This document shows, in pieces, positions 22,483-34,231 of a DNA stretch of 64,000 nt. The DNA is from Paraescarpia echinospica. Lineage: Eukaryota > Annelida > Polychaeta > Sabellida > Siboglinidae. The stretch lies in contig CM034543.1 of NCBI GenBank assembly GCA_020002185.1, positions 27,149,374-27,213,373 on the forward strand. Direction: 5' to 3'. Each line of letters begins with the position of its first letter. Position 1 is the first letter of the stretch. The translations under genes and the position numbers were made by a program. The notes beneath the pieces were generated by a model. That model worked only from the letters and a program-made list of their open reading frames with translations. It did not search any database and had not been told where the DNA came from.

Positions 22483-25400
22483 ATGGCCGGAAAGGACATG
22501 ACATTAGCCGAACTGGGGAAGTTTGACGGCAGTGGCGACGGAGGACTCATATACGTGGCAATCAACAGCAAGATCTTCGACGTGACCGAGAAAGGACGGC
22601 AGTTCTACGGGCCTGGTAGGTGAATCCGGACCATTGCTGGACTGTATGCTATTACATAATGCTTACACGGCGGCGGTTGTGCAGGTAATGTGCAGTTGAA
22701 TCGGTGTCGTTATTGCTTATCTGCAGAATACACAATATACACATTGGTTATGCGTCACATTCCCTGAGGTAACGTTACTGATTTATGACCGGTTGTGACA
22801 TGCACGCAAATGTTGCACCCGTCAAACGTTGTCCCAGGGTCGCAAGCTGTGTAATTAAGTTGTCTATCTATCCATACAATTGTGCCATGTCGGCGTATGA
22901 CTCGTAGTACAATCCCAGCTAACGTCATTCCGTTCACCATTTTTTACTTCCGGTTTTCCAACTTCGGTATAACGACTTACAGCAAAGTCATCCTCGATCC
23001 ACTCAGAGCACAAGCATCACTGTTCTTTGGTTTGTATTTCTTCGCCATTTGTTTCCCGTTGCATTCCTCTTCGACCACTCACTTATCCTCCCTATGAATT
23101 GGTTCTTTCTCCCCATAGCTAGCTCCCTCACGACGTTTCCCATAATGCCCTGCGCCTGGTACTATAGATGTCTCTCACTTCCTGATGCATGTGTAGTCGC
23201 GTGATTACGTATGTAGTTACGTCACAATCGGACAACGCGTTTTCTCAACCAATGTGATCTTCCCACTGGAGCAGGCCGCAAAATAATACCTGATAGTGAC
23301 AGAGATCGATTATTCGTTGTGTAAATGACGGCGCGGTTTTTAGAGTATCGGACTCTCGATGCAGATATTCCCGTTTTGAAGCATCTTGCTGCCGTTTCGA
23401 ACCTACGGCAAGTTTGTTTATTCCACGTTGCTCGAGTTCACTCAGCTGTATGAATGTAGACAGTGGTAGATATTTGTATAGGCTACGAATAGCCTTCGCG
23501 CAGTAGTTGTAGAGTGGCTATAATCAAAGACATTGCGTATCATACCGGGTGTTTGCCATAAATGCTTCCCAAAGTGTCAAGACTGTGTTTGAATGAACAG
23601 GTCTGTCACGGAGTGAATGGTGTAGCACTCTGAGTAGTCCCAATGACTGGAAGCCATGTATGAGCTTACCTTTTTTATTCCATTTTGGAATTAGACTCGG
23701 TACTGTAAATAAAAAAATGTTTTGCTTACAGATATCGCTGTTATGACTCTTCTGTGCGTCCAACATGCTTCAGCAGGTTACGTTGTTTGTCCTCTGCAAA
23801 TATATTGTGCGTGTCCACGCCAAATACACGTCGCTCTTTGTGTATCGGCCTTTGTGTCGTATGTTTTGTCTGTGCTATCTGACACTATCGTCTCTATTGT
23901 GTCTACTTGGGCGTGTTCCAGCAAAGTGCCGTGTTTGTTCTTGGTATGAATAGGGCATTCCCCACGTCTCCTGCGTAGACCCGTTCTCTTTGTTGGCGTA
24001 TTTCTTCTATGTTCATTGACTTACATGTTATCACGGCCTCTACGTGGTATCCTGTCTTAATTGACGGGCCTACTATGAAATGCTGTTGGTATGTCTATAT
24101 TACAGAGATCGATAGTTGTTGTCTGTATTTTTACGAAATAATAATAATAATTGTTTAAATTAAGTGGTATTTTATATATTCATGGCAGTAAATGTACGTT
24201 AATGGTCGGGTGGACGGGGAAGCGGTAGTAACTTGCTTGGATCTTCGGGTTTTTAAAGTAAGGCATAACAGCCTTGTGTACACCCGCCTTTATGCATCGT
24301 ATTTTTCGTCTGTCTCTTTTTGTGTTCTATTACTCAGCCTATGACTTCCTTCACTGTAAGGTCTATGATGCCAATACATGTTGCTAGCTCTGCTACAGAC
24401 AGCATATCATGGTGTTTTCTCTCTACTGTGTTGGCTGAGATTGTTTCTTTCATATTGTGAACAATCATATTGCATTTTCTGCGTTCCCTGTCTCTATACT
24501 CATCCACCATTTTGTTCACTTCTGCACTGATTGTTCCTGTCTGGCTGTTTGGGCTCATGGGATGATGAACAAGGGAGGTACCTATGACTGTGCTGTTTGA
24601 CAGTTGTTCTACATTTGCCGATAGTGCCGATACCTTCATGGACATATCTTCTGTAGTCTTCTTGTCTGCTTTTGTGTTTATCTTGGTTTCAACAATGCTT
24701 AGTCACCCATAGTATTTTGACAGGTATGCTTCACATTCCTGTTCAATTGTTCAGTCAATTCCCACAACAGTCAATGCATTTTGTCACAACCGTCACGTCC
24801 TTTTCCTCATGTAGTTGTACTCCGTTTCATCCATATCTATGCTTCAGCACAGAACCATCCTAGACATCTTTCACACATAAACAGTTTGTCATCGTCATCA
24901 GTGAAATCGATATTGCATGTTGTACGTGTTGCTATGTCATCGTCACTACGCCGGGCGTCATCATTGTGAGTTAGTTCCGTGACGATACCCCGTTCGGGCC
25001 GTTGTTTATCCCGCCAAGCCGGAACAGATCTTTTTTTTTGTTATTCTGCACTTGTTTGTTTGTCTTGTCCTAAACACAAAGTAGAAGTAATTTTAGTAAA
25101 TGATTCAGTGGGTAAATGGGACTTACCGGATGTTTTCTCCGTCCCTTTTGCCCTGCTTCTCTGTTCTGCCTTACTTATCTGCTCTATCTTACTTGTTTGG
25201 CTGCATTTGTCGTCAATGTTTACACTATTTTGCTTCATCCGGGCATCTCTTTGTTTTTCTCCCAAGGCTTCCCTCGATACGGGTTTTGAGGAAACATTTT
25301 CTTGATTATTTTCACACCCATCTAGCGTTTTACTGCTCCCTATACGTTCCCTCGGCATAGTACTTTTGTTTTTTGGGGGATTGAAGACCTTTTATTTAAT

Positions 25401-25494
25401 GGTCTTATTAACGCAAAAACTGTTTTTATCTAGCCCTTTTGAAAATCGTATTGTTCGCGCCAAGCCTCGTTCTCATCCTATATGCACGCGTGTG

Positions 25495-25530
<36 letters not shown>

Positions 25531-26062
25531 TGTGTGTGTGAATGTGTGTGCTTGTCATTGTATGTGTGAGTGCAAGTATACATGTGTGCATGCGTGTATT
25601 CATACTCGTGCGCGCGCTTGTGTTTGTACTTATGCGCCCGTGTGCGTGCATTCCTGTCGTATCGTTTATAACCTTGCAACGATAAGTCATGGTTTGTTAA
25701 CACCGAGTCTCACCTGCAACTAACACTGTGCCTTGTATTATGCCGTCATTCACCAGGTGGCCCCTATGCCGCATTCGCCGGCCATGACGCGTCACGTGGT
25801 CTCGCCACCATGACGATGCTGGTCAAGGACGACACGGATGACCTCAGTGACCTCACGAAGGCTCAGATGGACAGTTTGAAGAATTGGGAAGCGCAATTTA
25901 CAGGTGGGCATATTAATAATAATAAAGCCTTATACAGCGTCGGCATCCACCAAATTGAGGTGTTCTTGGCGCATGCATAGTTCAATGACAATCTAAGAAT
26001 AGTTAATTTAACAATTAGTTACACACACACGCACACGCACACGCACACGCACACGCACACGC

Positions 26063-26099
<37 letters not shown>

Positions 26100-28005
26100 A
26101 GGCATTACTCTTAAAAACAAATTGGATTAACTTATGTTACAGAGGCTATCTCATGATAAAATATTCTACAAACATAACGAAGGCAGGTTTATAAGGGCGA
26201 TTTCTATGGCTTGGTTTGTTTGGTAACGTCTTGTATCACGGTGCCGCGTAGTTAAACTGCGCACGCGTTTAGATGAACGACATGTGGAAACCCAGTGACC
26301 TACTAGATCTTGGCTCTCGCATATCTTGATTGGAGGTTTGATGTAAGGATTCAAGCCGATTAACCATTGCTTCAAAATCGAGGTCAGCCGTCAGCGAGAT
26401 TTGAACCAGTTCTAATTCTTCTCGACATGTAATCATTTTAAAGTTTGACCTCACTAAGGGCATCGCACGGTTAAATCGTTACAACTTCGTCTGGTCAGCA
26501 ATGAATCTGACGCTACCTCTTCCGTCTGTTTACTGGTGGACTATAATCTGGACAGAGCTTCATGAGAGAGGAGCCCACTGTGAAGAATTTGACTTTGTTA
26601 TTATAATAGGACGTTATCAGTTGACGTGCGGTATACTTGTTATTACCTCCAAGACACATGTTCACTATTTGAAATAGGCTTTGTGTTGCAGTGCTTTCAA
26701 ACTGTTACTGGGAGCCAATTAAACTAATACCGCTATAATTACAGACTGTGATACGATTGAAGTGCGTAATCTTTCCGCGCCCCTTTGTTTGGATCGACGG
26801 AAATTAAGCCGTTGAAAGAGTGTTTTCAGCGGAACCTAATGTTAAACTGGGCAACTAGCAACCACAGTATTTCGGCAACCATACAGCCACACAATTACAC
26901 GATTTCTCATTAGCACGCGCATTTTAAAATAGATGAAGCTAAACTATATTGGTTAAATACACTTATTAATTGAAATTCGAGTTCCAGCGCAATAATTGAA
27001 AATTTGCATTGTGTTAAACCAGATGGTTTTGTCAACCGGGTTTGCAGCTTGTAAGGAATGCACTTGCTACACATCTTAAATTGTTGATTGTTGAGAATAG
27101 CTTCTTTGACAGTCAGTAGTTACCTTAATCAGCATACTATAAATAAAAAGCCGCACCTTTCGTTTAATGATAATGCATGTTTAATGAATTATTTTATATG
27201 GCTTAATTTATGTGCTCATAATTGTTAAATCATCGTCACCCCGTTCATTCACCAGTATTTTGTCTTCATCTGTCACCTCTGAGTGATTACAATTAGGACT
27301 CCATATTTTATATTTGGTGTAAAACTGGCTTCTTGAGTATTTGTTTCCCCCTGCGTTTACACAACAGGAGACCCTGGGATAGTATGAAGTCCTTCTGCAT
27401 GACTAATTGGATGCAATGGTCCTTTGTCTTTGACACATACTCCTCTAGTGACTGCCTTTTTCATACATGGCATTGGAGACAGACCCCTCAACCAGGCTCC
27501 CATACATTCAGTGATGATCACTTAATAGATAACGGTTCTCCCTTTGACATCTACACAAATCAGGCTTTCTTGGCATTCCTTGTAATGCTTGAACATTATC
27601 CAGCAGCTTTTAGGAGGGGGGGTCAACGCTTTTGAAAAACATGGAATACAATTCGTGGTTCACATTTTAAAGATGCAATTTTGAATGGGATTCACATTTT
27701 GGAGAAAGGGGGTTCACAAAAAGGGGGTTCACGTGAACCCCATGAAACCCCCCTGGCTACGGGCCTGCTCTTATGTTTACAAATGGACAGGAATACTTTT
27801 GGCATATCGAGAGTCCAACATAGTTGTACACACATCTATCCTTGTTACATTCTTATATTTGTCAACGTTGTTTTAAACGTATTCACGCTGCTACATTAAC
27901 ACAGTCAGCAAATATCACCAACAACTTATATGTTAGCATTTCGAGGCTAATTGGAATGTTGCTTTTTCAGACAAGTACGCGCTCGTCGGACATCTGGTAG
28001 ACTGA
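22483..28005 (+). CDS. MAPR/PGRMC-family cytochrome b5-like protein, gene B
   Basis: Three exons, 22483-22615, 25757-25903 and 27971-28005, give 104 residues. Exons 1 and 2 have exactly the lengths of gene A (133 and 147) and all introns are phase 1. The MAPR landmarks are MTLAELGKFDG, YVAINSKIFDVT, FYGPGGPYAAF, FAGHDASRGLAT, DDLSDLT and a terminal DKY. The heme-contact positions are kept: Tyr42 and Tyr48 (axial) and Lys95-Tyr96. The Arg of the family FAGRD motif is His54 here. No membrane helix or signal peptide is present, so a soluble heme-binding role is likely. Exon 3 has a TTTTTCAG acceptor and encodes only DKYALVGHLVD before TGA. Intron 1 holds a SINE, an antisense LINE fragment and a TGCG microsatellite; intron 2 holds a CACG microsatellite and LINE pieces. 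Start chosen at the ATG matching gene A. Confidence 0.87.
23328..23679 (+). mobile_element. tRNA-derived SINE, copy 1
   Basis: A tRNA-like head with a degenerate box A and a box B-like GTTTCGAACC near 23393, then the shared body CCACGTTGCTCGAGTTCACTC, GAATGAACAGGTCTGTCACG and CTGAGTAGTCC. It matches 30066-30330 and 51741-52071. It lies in intron 1 of gene B. Confidence 0.8.
24330..25358 (-). mobile_element. LINE ORF1 remnant (PHD-like finger and RRM-type segment), antisense in gene B intron 1
   Basis: Minus-strand frames give a charged Lys/Ser-rich segment (25358-25041), a PHD-like piece (LFMCERCLGWFCAEA, about 24890-24840) and a 103-residue segment (24645-24334) with EYRDRERRKCNMIVHNM, typical of the coiled-coil to RRM junction of LINE ORF1 proteins. 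Broken by stops. This ORF1 type differs from the esterase-type ORF1 at 5.4-6.7 kb. Confidence 0.6.
25490..25640. repeat. (TGCG)n/(TG)n microsatellite
   Basis: TGCG units followed by TG-rich degenerate repeats in intron 1 of gene B. Confidence 0.95.
26020..26094. repeat. (ACACGC)n/(CA)n microsatellite
   Basis: Units of CACACG then pure CA, in intron 2 of gene B. Confidence 0.95.
26470..27599. other. Unassigned part of gene B intron 2
   Basis: No recognised element or exon. Confidence 0.5.
27600..27770. repeat. Degenerate G-rich repeat (GGGGGTTCAC units)
   Basis: Imperfect units of a G run followed by GTTCAC, including the near-palindrome GGGGGTTCACGTGAACCCC near 27723, ending CCCCCCTGGCTACGGGCCTG. 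Directly adjoins a minus-strand CR1 tail. Confidence 0.6.
27775..27899 (-). mobile_element. CR1 3' end fragment
   Basis: Reverse complement matches the CR1 3' end at about 57333-57435: the last coding block followed by TTGGACTCTCGATA-GCCAAA and CCTTGTCCA. Inserted in intron 2 of gene B, just before exon 3. Confidence 0.8.
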
Positions 28006-28325
28006 ACCGGCGAAATTAAAAGACTGAATGTCCTCCTCGTGTCCCGGATGTTGCCGTTTTGCCATGCGCTGCGAACGAACTGGAAGCAGCGGCAGTTGCT
28101 AAAGGATATTTGCGTCAACGATCGTCTGTGGTTTCGTCGATAGGATGTCCGTGCTGATGCAGTATCGCTCCGCGCGAGATTGCTTTTTATTCACCCTTGC
28201 TTGCGCACACAGTGTACGGTGTTTGACTGAAAGACAATCCGGAGATAATTGCTTTCGAAGTATTAGTAATAATAAAGTGAGTTATGATAGTCTACAACGT
28301 CTTCTTTTTTCGACTTGAGGCACAG
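28006..28325. other. Unassigned 3' flank of gene B
   Basis: Possible AATAAA-type signal near 28270 (TAATAATAAAGTG). No other feature recognised. Confidence 0.45.
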
Positions 28326-28412
28326 GCGTGCGCGCACACACACATACTTGCTCTCGTGTACACACGCGCGCGCACATACACACGCACGCACGCACACAAA
28401 CACACACACAAG
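28326..28412. repeat. (CA)n/(CG)n microsatellite
   Basis: CA, CACG and CGCG units with interruptions. Confidence 0.95.
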
Positions 28413-28437
28413 GTATAAGTAATTTTAGTAGAATAAC

Positions 28438-28625
28438 TGTGTAAACTCATTCAATGTGACTATGTTTAAGAACAAACTCAACAAATACCTTAGACGGGCG
28501 TGTTACATATAGATCTATATGACCTACAGGAATTCGGACTGTCGATTAGCCAAAGACTTCCTTGTCGACTCACCATCTAAGATTTTAGCTCTAGGTGGAA
28601 ATAAAACCAATAATTTAGTATAATT
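28438..28625 (+). mobile_element. CR1-related 3' end fragment, diverged
   Basis: Contains the CR1 C-terminal block (AATGTGACTATGTTTAAGAA...) and a 3' UTR resembling the one at 57408-57480 (GACTGTCGATTAGCCAAAGACTTCCTTGTCGAC), but more diverged, suggesting an older or different subfamily. Confidence 0.7.
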
Positions 28626-29494
28626 AAAGTCTATTGTCCCCTAGTCGCTGGCCAATGCCAAGCGATTTTCCGTGTAAATAGCCGGAGAGTTCGATTGTAT
28701 ACTTCACTTTGTTCCGCATTTAACAATATGTCGTTAAGCGACATGTTCTAGCTCGGTGCGCAATCTGATTTATGTGACACACACAATTATGTAATGTTAT
28801 TATTGACTTATATCCATACATATCAACCGGTGATGATCAATACAGGCAAACACATTTTCAGAATTTAAAGATCAATTCGACTGAAAGTCAACCTGGTTCG
28901 CTATGAAAGGTGGAGATGATCGCGAATAACACTGGGTATCTGAAGTTAGCGTACTTTAATATTAACTTATACACGTATCGGATGCGTAGTGAAATTTCGT
29001 TTAAAAGGAAACTAGGAGGCATATGCGCCATAGCGATCCTACAGCGGTTTATTTTGTATTGTAGGCGATTTGACTTGTTGCGCCCATTGTAGTCGGAGTC
29101 GCCCGACATATAAGTCAAACTGTGATTACGACTAAGATTGTTAACCAATGTTCCACCCATTCACGTGCCATTTACAACCCATCAAGATGCAGTAAGAGAA
29201 TACAATACAAACAGTGTTCAATTTGTACATAGAACACAAATGGCAATAACGATGGTGGCAGTTTGTGTTCATCCGTCGGATTGTAATATTCTACTGGGCC
29301 AAATCTGAGAATTGCTCGATGCCAATCTTGCTTACAAGTGCTCAGTAGCGCAGATAGTGGCGTGTAGGGCAGGCCCTTAGCCAGGATTATGAAACTTTCC
29401 AATTTACCCCTTCTCATTTTTTATTTTTCCGTTATGCCCGTGAAAAAAACCCGTTATACACATGCATTAGTCATTGGCGTCGGAACAGGGTGAA
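28626..29494. other. Unassigned sequence
   Basis: No gene or repeat that I can support. Confidence 0.5.
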
Positions 29495-29575
29495 TATTTA
29501 GGGGGCCAGGCTCTCCAAAAACCTCCAACTGTACCCCCTTGGGGCTCGCAAAATACTCAAACTTCAAACTACTTT
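29495..29575 (-). repeat. Dispersed ~36-bp minisatellite family, locus 3
   Basis: About two units in inverse orientation: GGCTCTCCAAAAACCTCCAA then CTGTACCCCCTTGGGGCTCGC. Confidence 0.7.
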
Positions 29576-30065
29576 CCTGCACTCGCTTTCGCACTTAGTA
29601 CTAGGCCCGTTTTATAATAACGTTTTATAACACTCTTTTGACCTTATTGTGAAAAGATAACCACGTTATGGTCCAACACAAGATCTGGTATCTGAAAAGT
29701 AAATATCCTTTTATCAAAAGACCAAAAAGAACCCATTATTTCATAACGAAAAAACCCTTGCGATTTTCCACAAAAATCCATTGCAATGACGAGACAACGG
29801 TTATGTGGTTACGGGCATGCGTACATGGCGTGACGAAATACACGTTGTTTAGTTTTAACACCTTGGCGAACCTTAATTTGCCTGTAGGCGAAAGCTGTTT
29901 TGCAATGACAGCCCAGAATTATCACATGGCAGGCCAAATTATTATATGGTAGTCCAGAAAACGTTGATGCTCAGATCGATCGACGGCAGGTCTACGTCTG
30001 TCGCCTGCAGACTCCATTATCTCCTCCCGCAAAGTGTCATCAGGTCTCAAATTCTATCACAGAGC
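29576..30065. other. Unassigned sequence
   Basis: An open plus-strand frame of 94 residues (29668-29952) has no motif I recognise and is likely chance. Confidence 0.45.
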
Positions 30066-30330
30066 GCAGTGTTATAGTCTTAGAGCGTTGGACTCTCCGT
30101 CAACAGAATGCGGGTTCGAACCCTCTTGTCTGGAGTCTTTGGCAAGTTCGTTCACTCCACGTTGCTCTAGTTCATTCTGCTGTTAGAATGGGTACCTGGA
30201 TGTAGGCAGTGGTACCTATTTGTTTACGAATATTCTTCATGCCATAATTGCAGCGAGGGTACTTGCTCCCCAGAGACGTCGTGATGGTATTGATTGAACA
30301 AATGTGCGGTGGAATAAAATATAACAACTA
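30066..30330 (+). mobile_element. tRNA-derived SINE, copy 2
   Basis: The best-preserved promoter of the three copies: a box A-like TTATAGTCTTAGAGCGTTGG and box B GGGTTCGAACC (30112-30122). The body carries CACTCCACGTTGCTCTAG, GGGTACCTGGATGTAGGCAG and TTGCTCCCCAGAGACG. The 3' part is shorter than in the other copies. Confidence 0.82.
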
Positions 30331-30653
30331 ATTAGATCGATTAAAAATAACATTTAATACACTAAATTCTTAATGCATACAATAATATGCCGATGTTGAT
30401 TAAAACTATATTTTGCAAATTATTTATTATTTTGTTGAACATCGAATGACGGCGTATTCAATCTCCGGGACAGAGAATTATCGGCTGTCTCAAAACGAAG
30501 GTGACTTCGTACGATTGAGATGACACACGCGGTATCTGAAGAATCACATAGGAACTCAATGTTTTGTCCTCTCTCATAGCATGCATGTTGCCATGACATG
30601 ATAATATATCTTCATTATTAATCGATATATGTCTGAGGAATATGATGCTGTAA
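30331..30653. other. Unassigned AT-rich sequence
   Basis: No feature recognised. Confidence 0.5.
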
Positions 30654-31983
30654 ATGAACATATTACAGACCTGTTGCATTCCCAAGGTTTTCATGAAATA
30701 TTTGGAACGCATAGTGGTTTGTAAACTGAAGTCAGACGTTCAGGACTATCGTAGCCCATTCCAGTTAGCCTACAGGCATGGCAGAGGAACATATGACGAT
30801 GTCAACACTGTTGTCCATTTAGTTCGGTGTTCAATCTTATCCAACCTCACATTCTACTCACTAAGCTGAAACAAATGAATGTCAATCCATATATCATCAA
30901 GTGGCATCATTCTTTTCTAACAGACCGAGTGCAGCTTGTTATGGTAAATCAGACTCTTTCTCAAACTGTGGTAACAAATACCGGTGCACCCCAAGGTTGT
31001 GTCAGTTCGCCGATTTTGTACACTCTGTATACAAATGACTGTACGAGCTGCAGTACTAACAACTACATAATCAAATTATCGGATGACTCGGCTATTCTTG
31101 GTCTGTTACATGTTGATTCTGACATCAGTACATACATGTCTGAAATTGAAAGCTTTGTACATTGGAGTGACAACAACCACCTCAAACTCAATGTCAACAA
31201 GACTCAAGAGATGTTTTGTTGCTAAATGTATTGTTGCCGATCACTTGCCTGTTGTTATCCATGGTGAATAAATTGCTCAGGTCAGTCAGTACAATACCTA
31301 TATGTGTCCATCTTGATAACAAACTTAGCTGGAATGTCTATGCTCATAGTGTGTGCTCCAAAGTCTACCAGCGGTGTATTTTCTCTGCAGACTGAGAGCT
31401 TTCGGTGTCGATGAGAAAATACTTGTTCATTTTATCGCTCCATTATTGAAAGGATACTGCGCTGTGGGATTACTGCTTGGTTTGGCAATTCTGTATGTTC
31501 AGTTAAAATCACAGCTTTCTCGATTGATGAGAACTGCCATGAAAATCACAGGTTCCACATCTCCCATGATCTCCCTTCAGGAGATTTTTTAACATGCATT
31601 AAGAAGACAGTCAGTCAAGATTATTTATAATACTAAACATGTTTTGCATACTTAATTTCAGCTCCTGTCATCAAAAGTTATAAAACTCCTCGGTGCAGGC
31701 TTAATAGATACAAACACTAATTCGTGTCACAGTCCATTAAATCATTTAATTCATGATCACTGCTGCCACAGTGTCATTTGTCGTTTTAGAATAAGTTATG
31801 TGTATGCAATGTATGTATTACGTTTTATTTATTTTATTTTATTTATTTATTATAATTTATTTTTATCGAATGGTTTTATGCACATGTAGCAGTCATTTCT
31901 GTTCTTACCGAGACACATTTCTCAACTTCATAGTTGAGACAATAAAGCACTATCTTATTTTATTTTATCTTATCTTATTAAAG
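30654..31983 (+). mobile_element. L2/Rex-like LINE fragment, 5'-truncated and frameshifted
   Basis: Frames in series encode reverse transcriptase and C-terminal blocks: FMKYLERIV and FQLAYRHGRGT (30690-30800), TGAPQGCVSSP and the catalytic-box equivalent LSDDSAI (30980-31100), LKLNVNKTQEM (31180-31210), then a C-terminal block with FGVDEKILVHF (31400-31440). The catalytic box is LSDD instead of YADD. The 3' end has GGGACAATAAAG-like sequence (GAGACAATAAAGC near 31934) and a TTATTTTATCTTATC tail to 31983. Inactive through several frameshifts and stops. Confidence 0.8.
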
Positions 31984-32553
31984 CTCTGAACGCAAGAGTA
32001 GGATTTTAGGTAGAATATTTAGAGATTGTAGTACTAATGTAATGCTACTTGTCTACAAAGACAAACACTATATATACGTAATATAAAGAAGGGTTTTTAT
32101 AAGTCAGGTATGAATGCGTCACCGCACCTGTATGTCTAATGATTACAGTCATTTTTTGTGTAGGCATTATATAGACAAAAACGCACAGCAGGCAGTTACC
32201 AAAATAAATTATTGACTGATAAGTAGGGATGAGACAGATGATGTATAAACACGAGTTTGCTGGTGATGCGGTGTGCTACGCCTGCACATTTAATTACCGC
32301 CCATGAGATAGCTACGCTGCAGCCATAGCAACGCGATTAAAACCTGTAAACCGTAGATTAGTTCTAATTCAATTCGCAGTCAATTATATTAACATGTGTA
32401 CCAACAATGCCGCGTGTGGAGCTTCATACCTGCGTAAGCACCGAAGCACACCTCACTTTGTGGTCACACGGAAATTGGCTAGGCAACAGATGCATTGTAA
32501 TGGGCAGAATCGCTTAAGCCGCGGCTGCCAGTCCCTGCGTTTTTAATACGATG
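31984..32553. other. Unassigned sequence
   Basis: No feature recognised. Confidence 0.5.
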
Positions 32554-32902
32554 TTCTTAAAGTGGGCCTGTCATTTCCTATACACGAAATTAGCGGGCGT
32601 ACTAATTTGTAACAGGAAGTCTGCTGTGATGAACGTGGGAAAACGGGACATCGTTGAACATCAAAGCGTATAAATCAGCCCGACACGGCCGTATTGTCAA
32701 TAAAGCTTGTTTTGAAAATGGATGTTTTATTTTCTATTTGAACAAGTTCCGGGGTCGTATCTTTCAAATGGCGAACGTTGTTACAGGCTTACTAAGCACA
32801 ACTTGGTGGACAGTATACCTTCAACTTAGTATAGTCTTCAGAACAGTATATCAATTAAGAAGTGAAAAACTAGGAACGAACTTCCTCTTTATAATACTAG
32901 AA
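32554..32902 (+). repeat. Dispersed repeat R2, copy 2
   Basis: Partner of 20709-21035. Collinear shared blocks include AATTTGTAACAGGA, GAACGTGGGAAA, AAGCTTGTTTTGAAAA and GTGAAAAACTAGGAACG. Confidence 0.75.
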
Positions 32903-33214
32903 TAAATACATTTAACGTATGCTGCCCGTCAAATGGCGTTAAATACATCAGAAACAGTGTCGAATGTTGCGCTCGCGAAATGTTCAAATTGTAAAGAAAA
33001 GCTTCACGTTGTATGTTGACAGTAACACAGGCCGGGCCAACTGAAGTCACTATTTGCCTTTGATGTTGAATGAGCTCACACGGCTCGCAGACAATCATGA
33101 CCTCATTATGCGAAATTCCTGCTAATCTTAATAATGATCACCCCTGGCAGATGATGAGTTTGGGTAAAGGAACCAGGCCAGTGGTTTAGGGGGGTTGCGT
33201 TTTTCGACCTGCGA

Positions 33215-33700
33215 CTGCTGGCTCACCAAAAATGTCCAACTACATCCTCCCTTGAGGCTCACCGAAAACCTCCAACTGCATCCTCCCAGTTGGCTCACCG
33301 AAAACCTCCAATCGCATCCTCCCTTGAGGCTCACCAAAAACCTCCTACTGACTCACCTGGAACCTCCAAATGTACCACTCCTTGAGGATCACATAAACCT
33401 CCTACTGACTCACCTGGAACCTCCAAATGTACCACTCCTTGAGGATCACAAAAACCTCCTACTGACTCACCTGGAACCTCCAAATGTACCACTCCTTGAG
33501 GATCACAAAAACCTCCTACTGACTCACCTGGAACCTCCAAATGTACCACTCCTTGAGGATCACATAAACCTCCTACTGACTCACCTGGAACCTCCAAATG
33601 TACCACTCCTTGAGGATCACATAAACCTCCTACTGACTCACCTGGAACCTCCAAATGTACCACTCCTTGAGGATCACAAAAACCTCCAACTGTACAACAC
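33215..33700 (-). repeat. 36-bp family units expanding into a 57-bp minisatellite (locus 4)
   Basis: From 33215 to 33340 there are about three units of the ~36-bp family in inverse orientation (GGCTCACCGAAAACCTCCAA). From 33341 to 33682 there are six near-identical 57-base units (starts 33341, 33398, 33455, 33512, 33569, 33626), each the 36-base unit plus about 21 bases (CCTACTGACTCACCTGGAAC). A partial unit follows. Because 57 is divisible by three the array is open on both strands, which produces spurious 226- and 110-residue frames. Confidence 0.93.
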
Positions 33701-34231
33701 TTGGCAAAAAACTGAAACTCGCCGATTGAAGCGGACCTCTTTCTATCAAGCGGAACTCTTTCACCTCAGCGGGGGAGGGCGTTCCATCGCACCCACCAAA
33801 GGCGTCGTAAATATATCGGTTAGTCTTTTGGGCCGCCCGGCATCCAACCTCCTTCGGGCCGCGGGTCAATTCTGAGCCGCTGTTTTTTTTTCGAAAACAG
33901 GAGAGTATTTTAGGGTTGTATTTTCAGTGGATATTTGCGTCTACTACTAGCGCCATCGAAACACACCAGGCTGCGTTCACCATCAAATGAGCATGACTAC
34001 TTGCCCATACCACAGGCATAGGGTAACAAACAAAAGCAATTAAGTACAATATATGCATTTTATTCTTTATTAGTGGACACCTCTGTGTAGGCAACATATG
34101 CGCAGAGTGGTAAGTATATCATGCAAGTCTGATGTGCGCGCAGATATGCTTTACGAAGCTCAGTAATTTCGTCCGCTACAATTTTCAGATCAATAGAGTC
34201 GATGGTGTTCGTGTTGATATGGCATAATTAT
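33701..34231. other. Unassigned sequence
   Basis: No feature recognised apart from short homopolymer runs. Confidence 0.5.

Noticed and set aside
26142..26155. Alternative last exon of gene B (TTACAG then EAIS stop)
   Set aside because: In phase but without similarity to the MAPR C-terminus; 27971-28005 gives DKYALVGHLVD, which matches gene A.
30066..30140. tRNA gene at the box A/B-like sequence
   Set aside because: No complete cloverleaf; the same head plus a 250-base body occurs at three loci, so it is a SINE.
33195..33875. 226-residue repetitive protein frame, and its 110-residue antisense counterpart
   Set aside because: Created by a 57-base minisatellite whose period is divisible by three; both strands are open, which fits non-coding repeat better than a gene.
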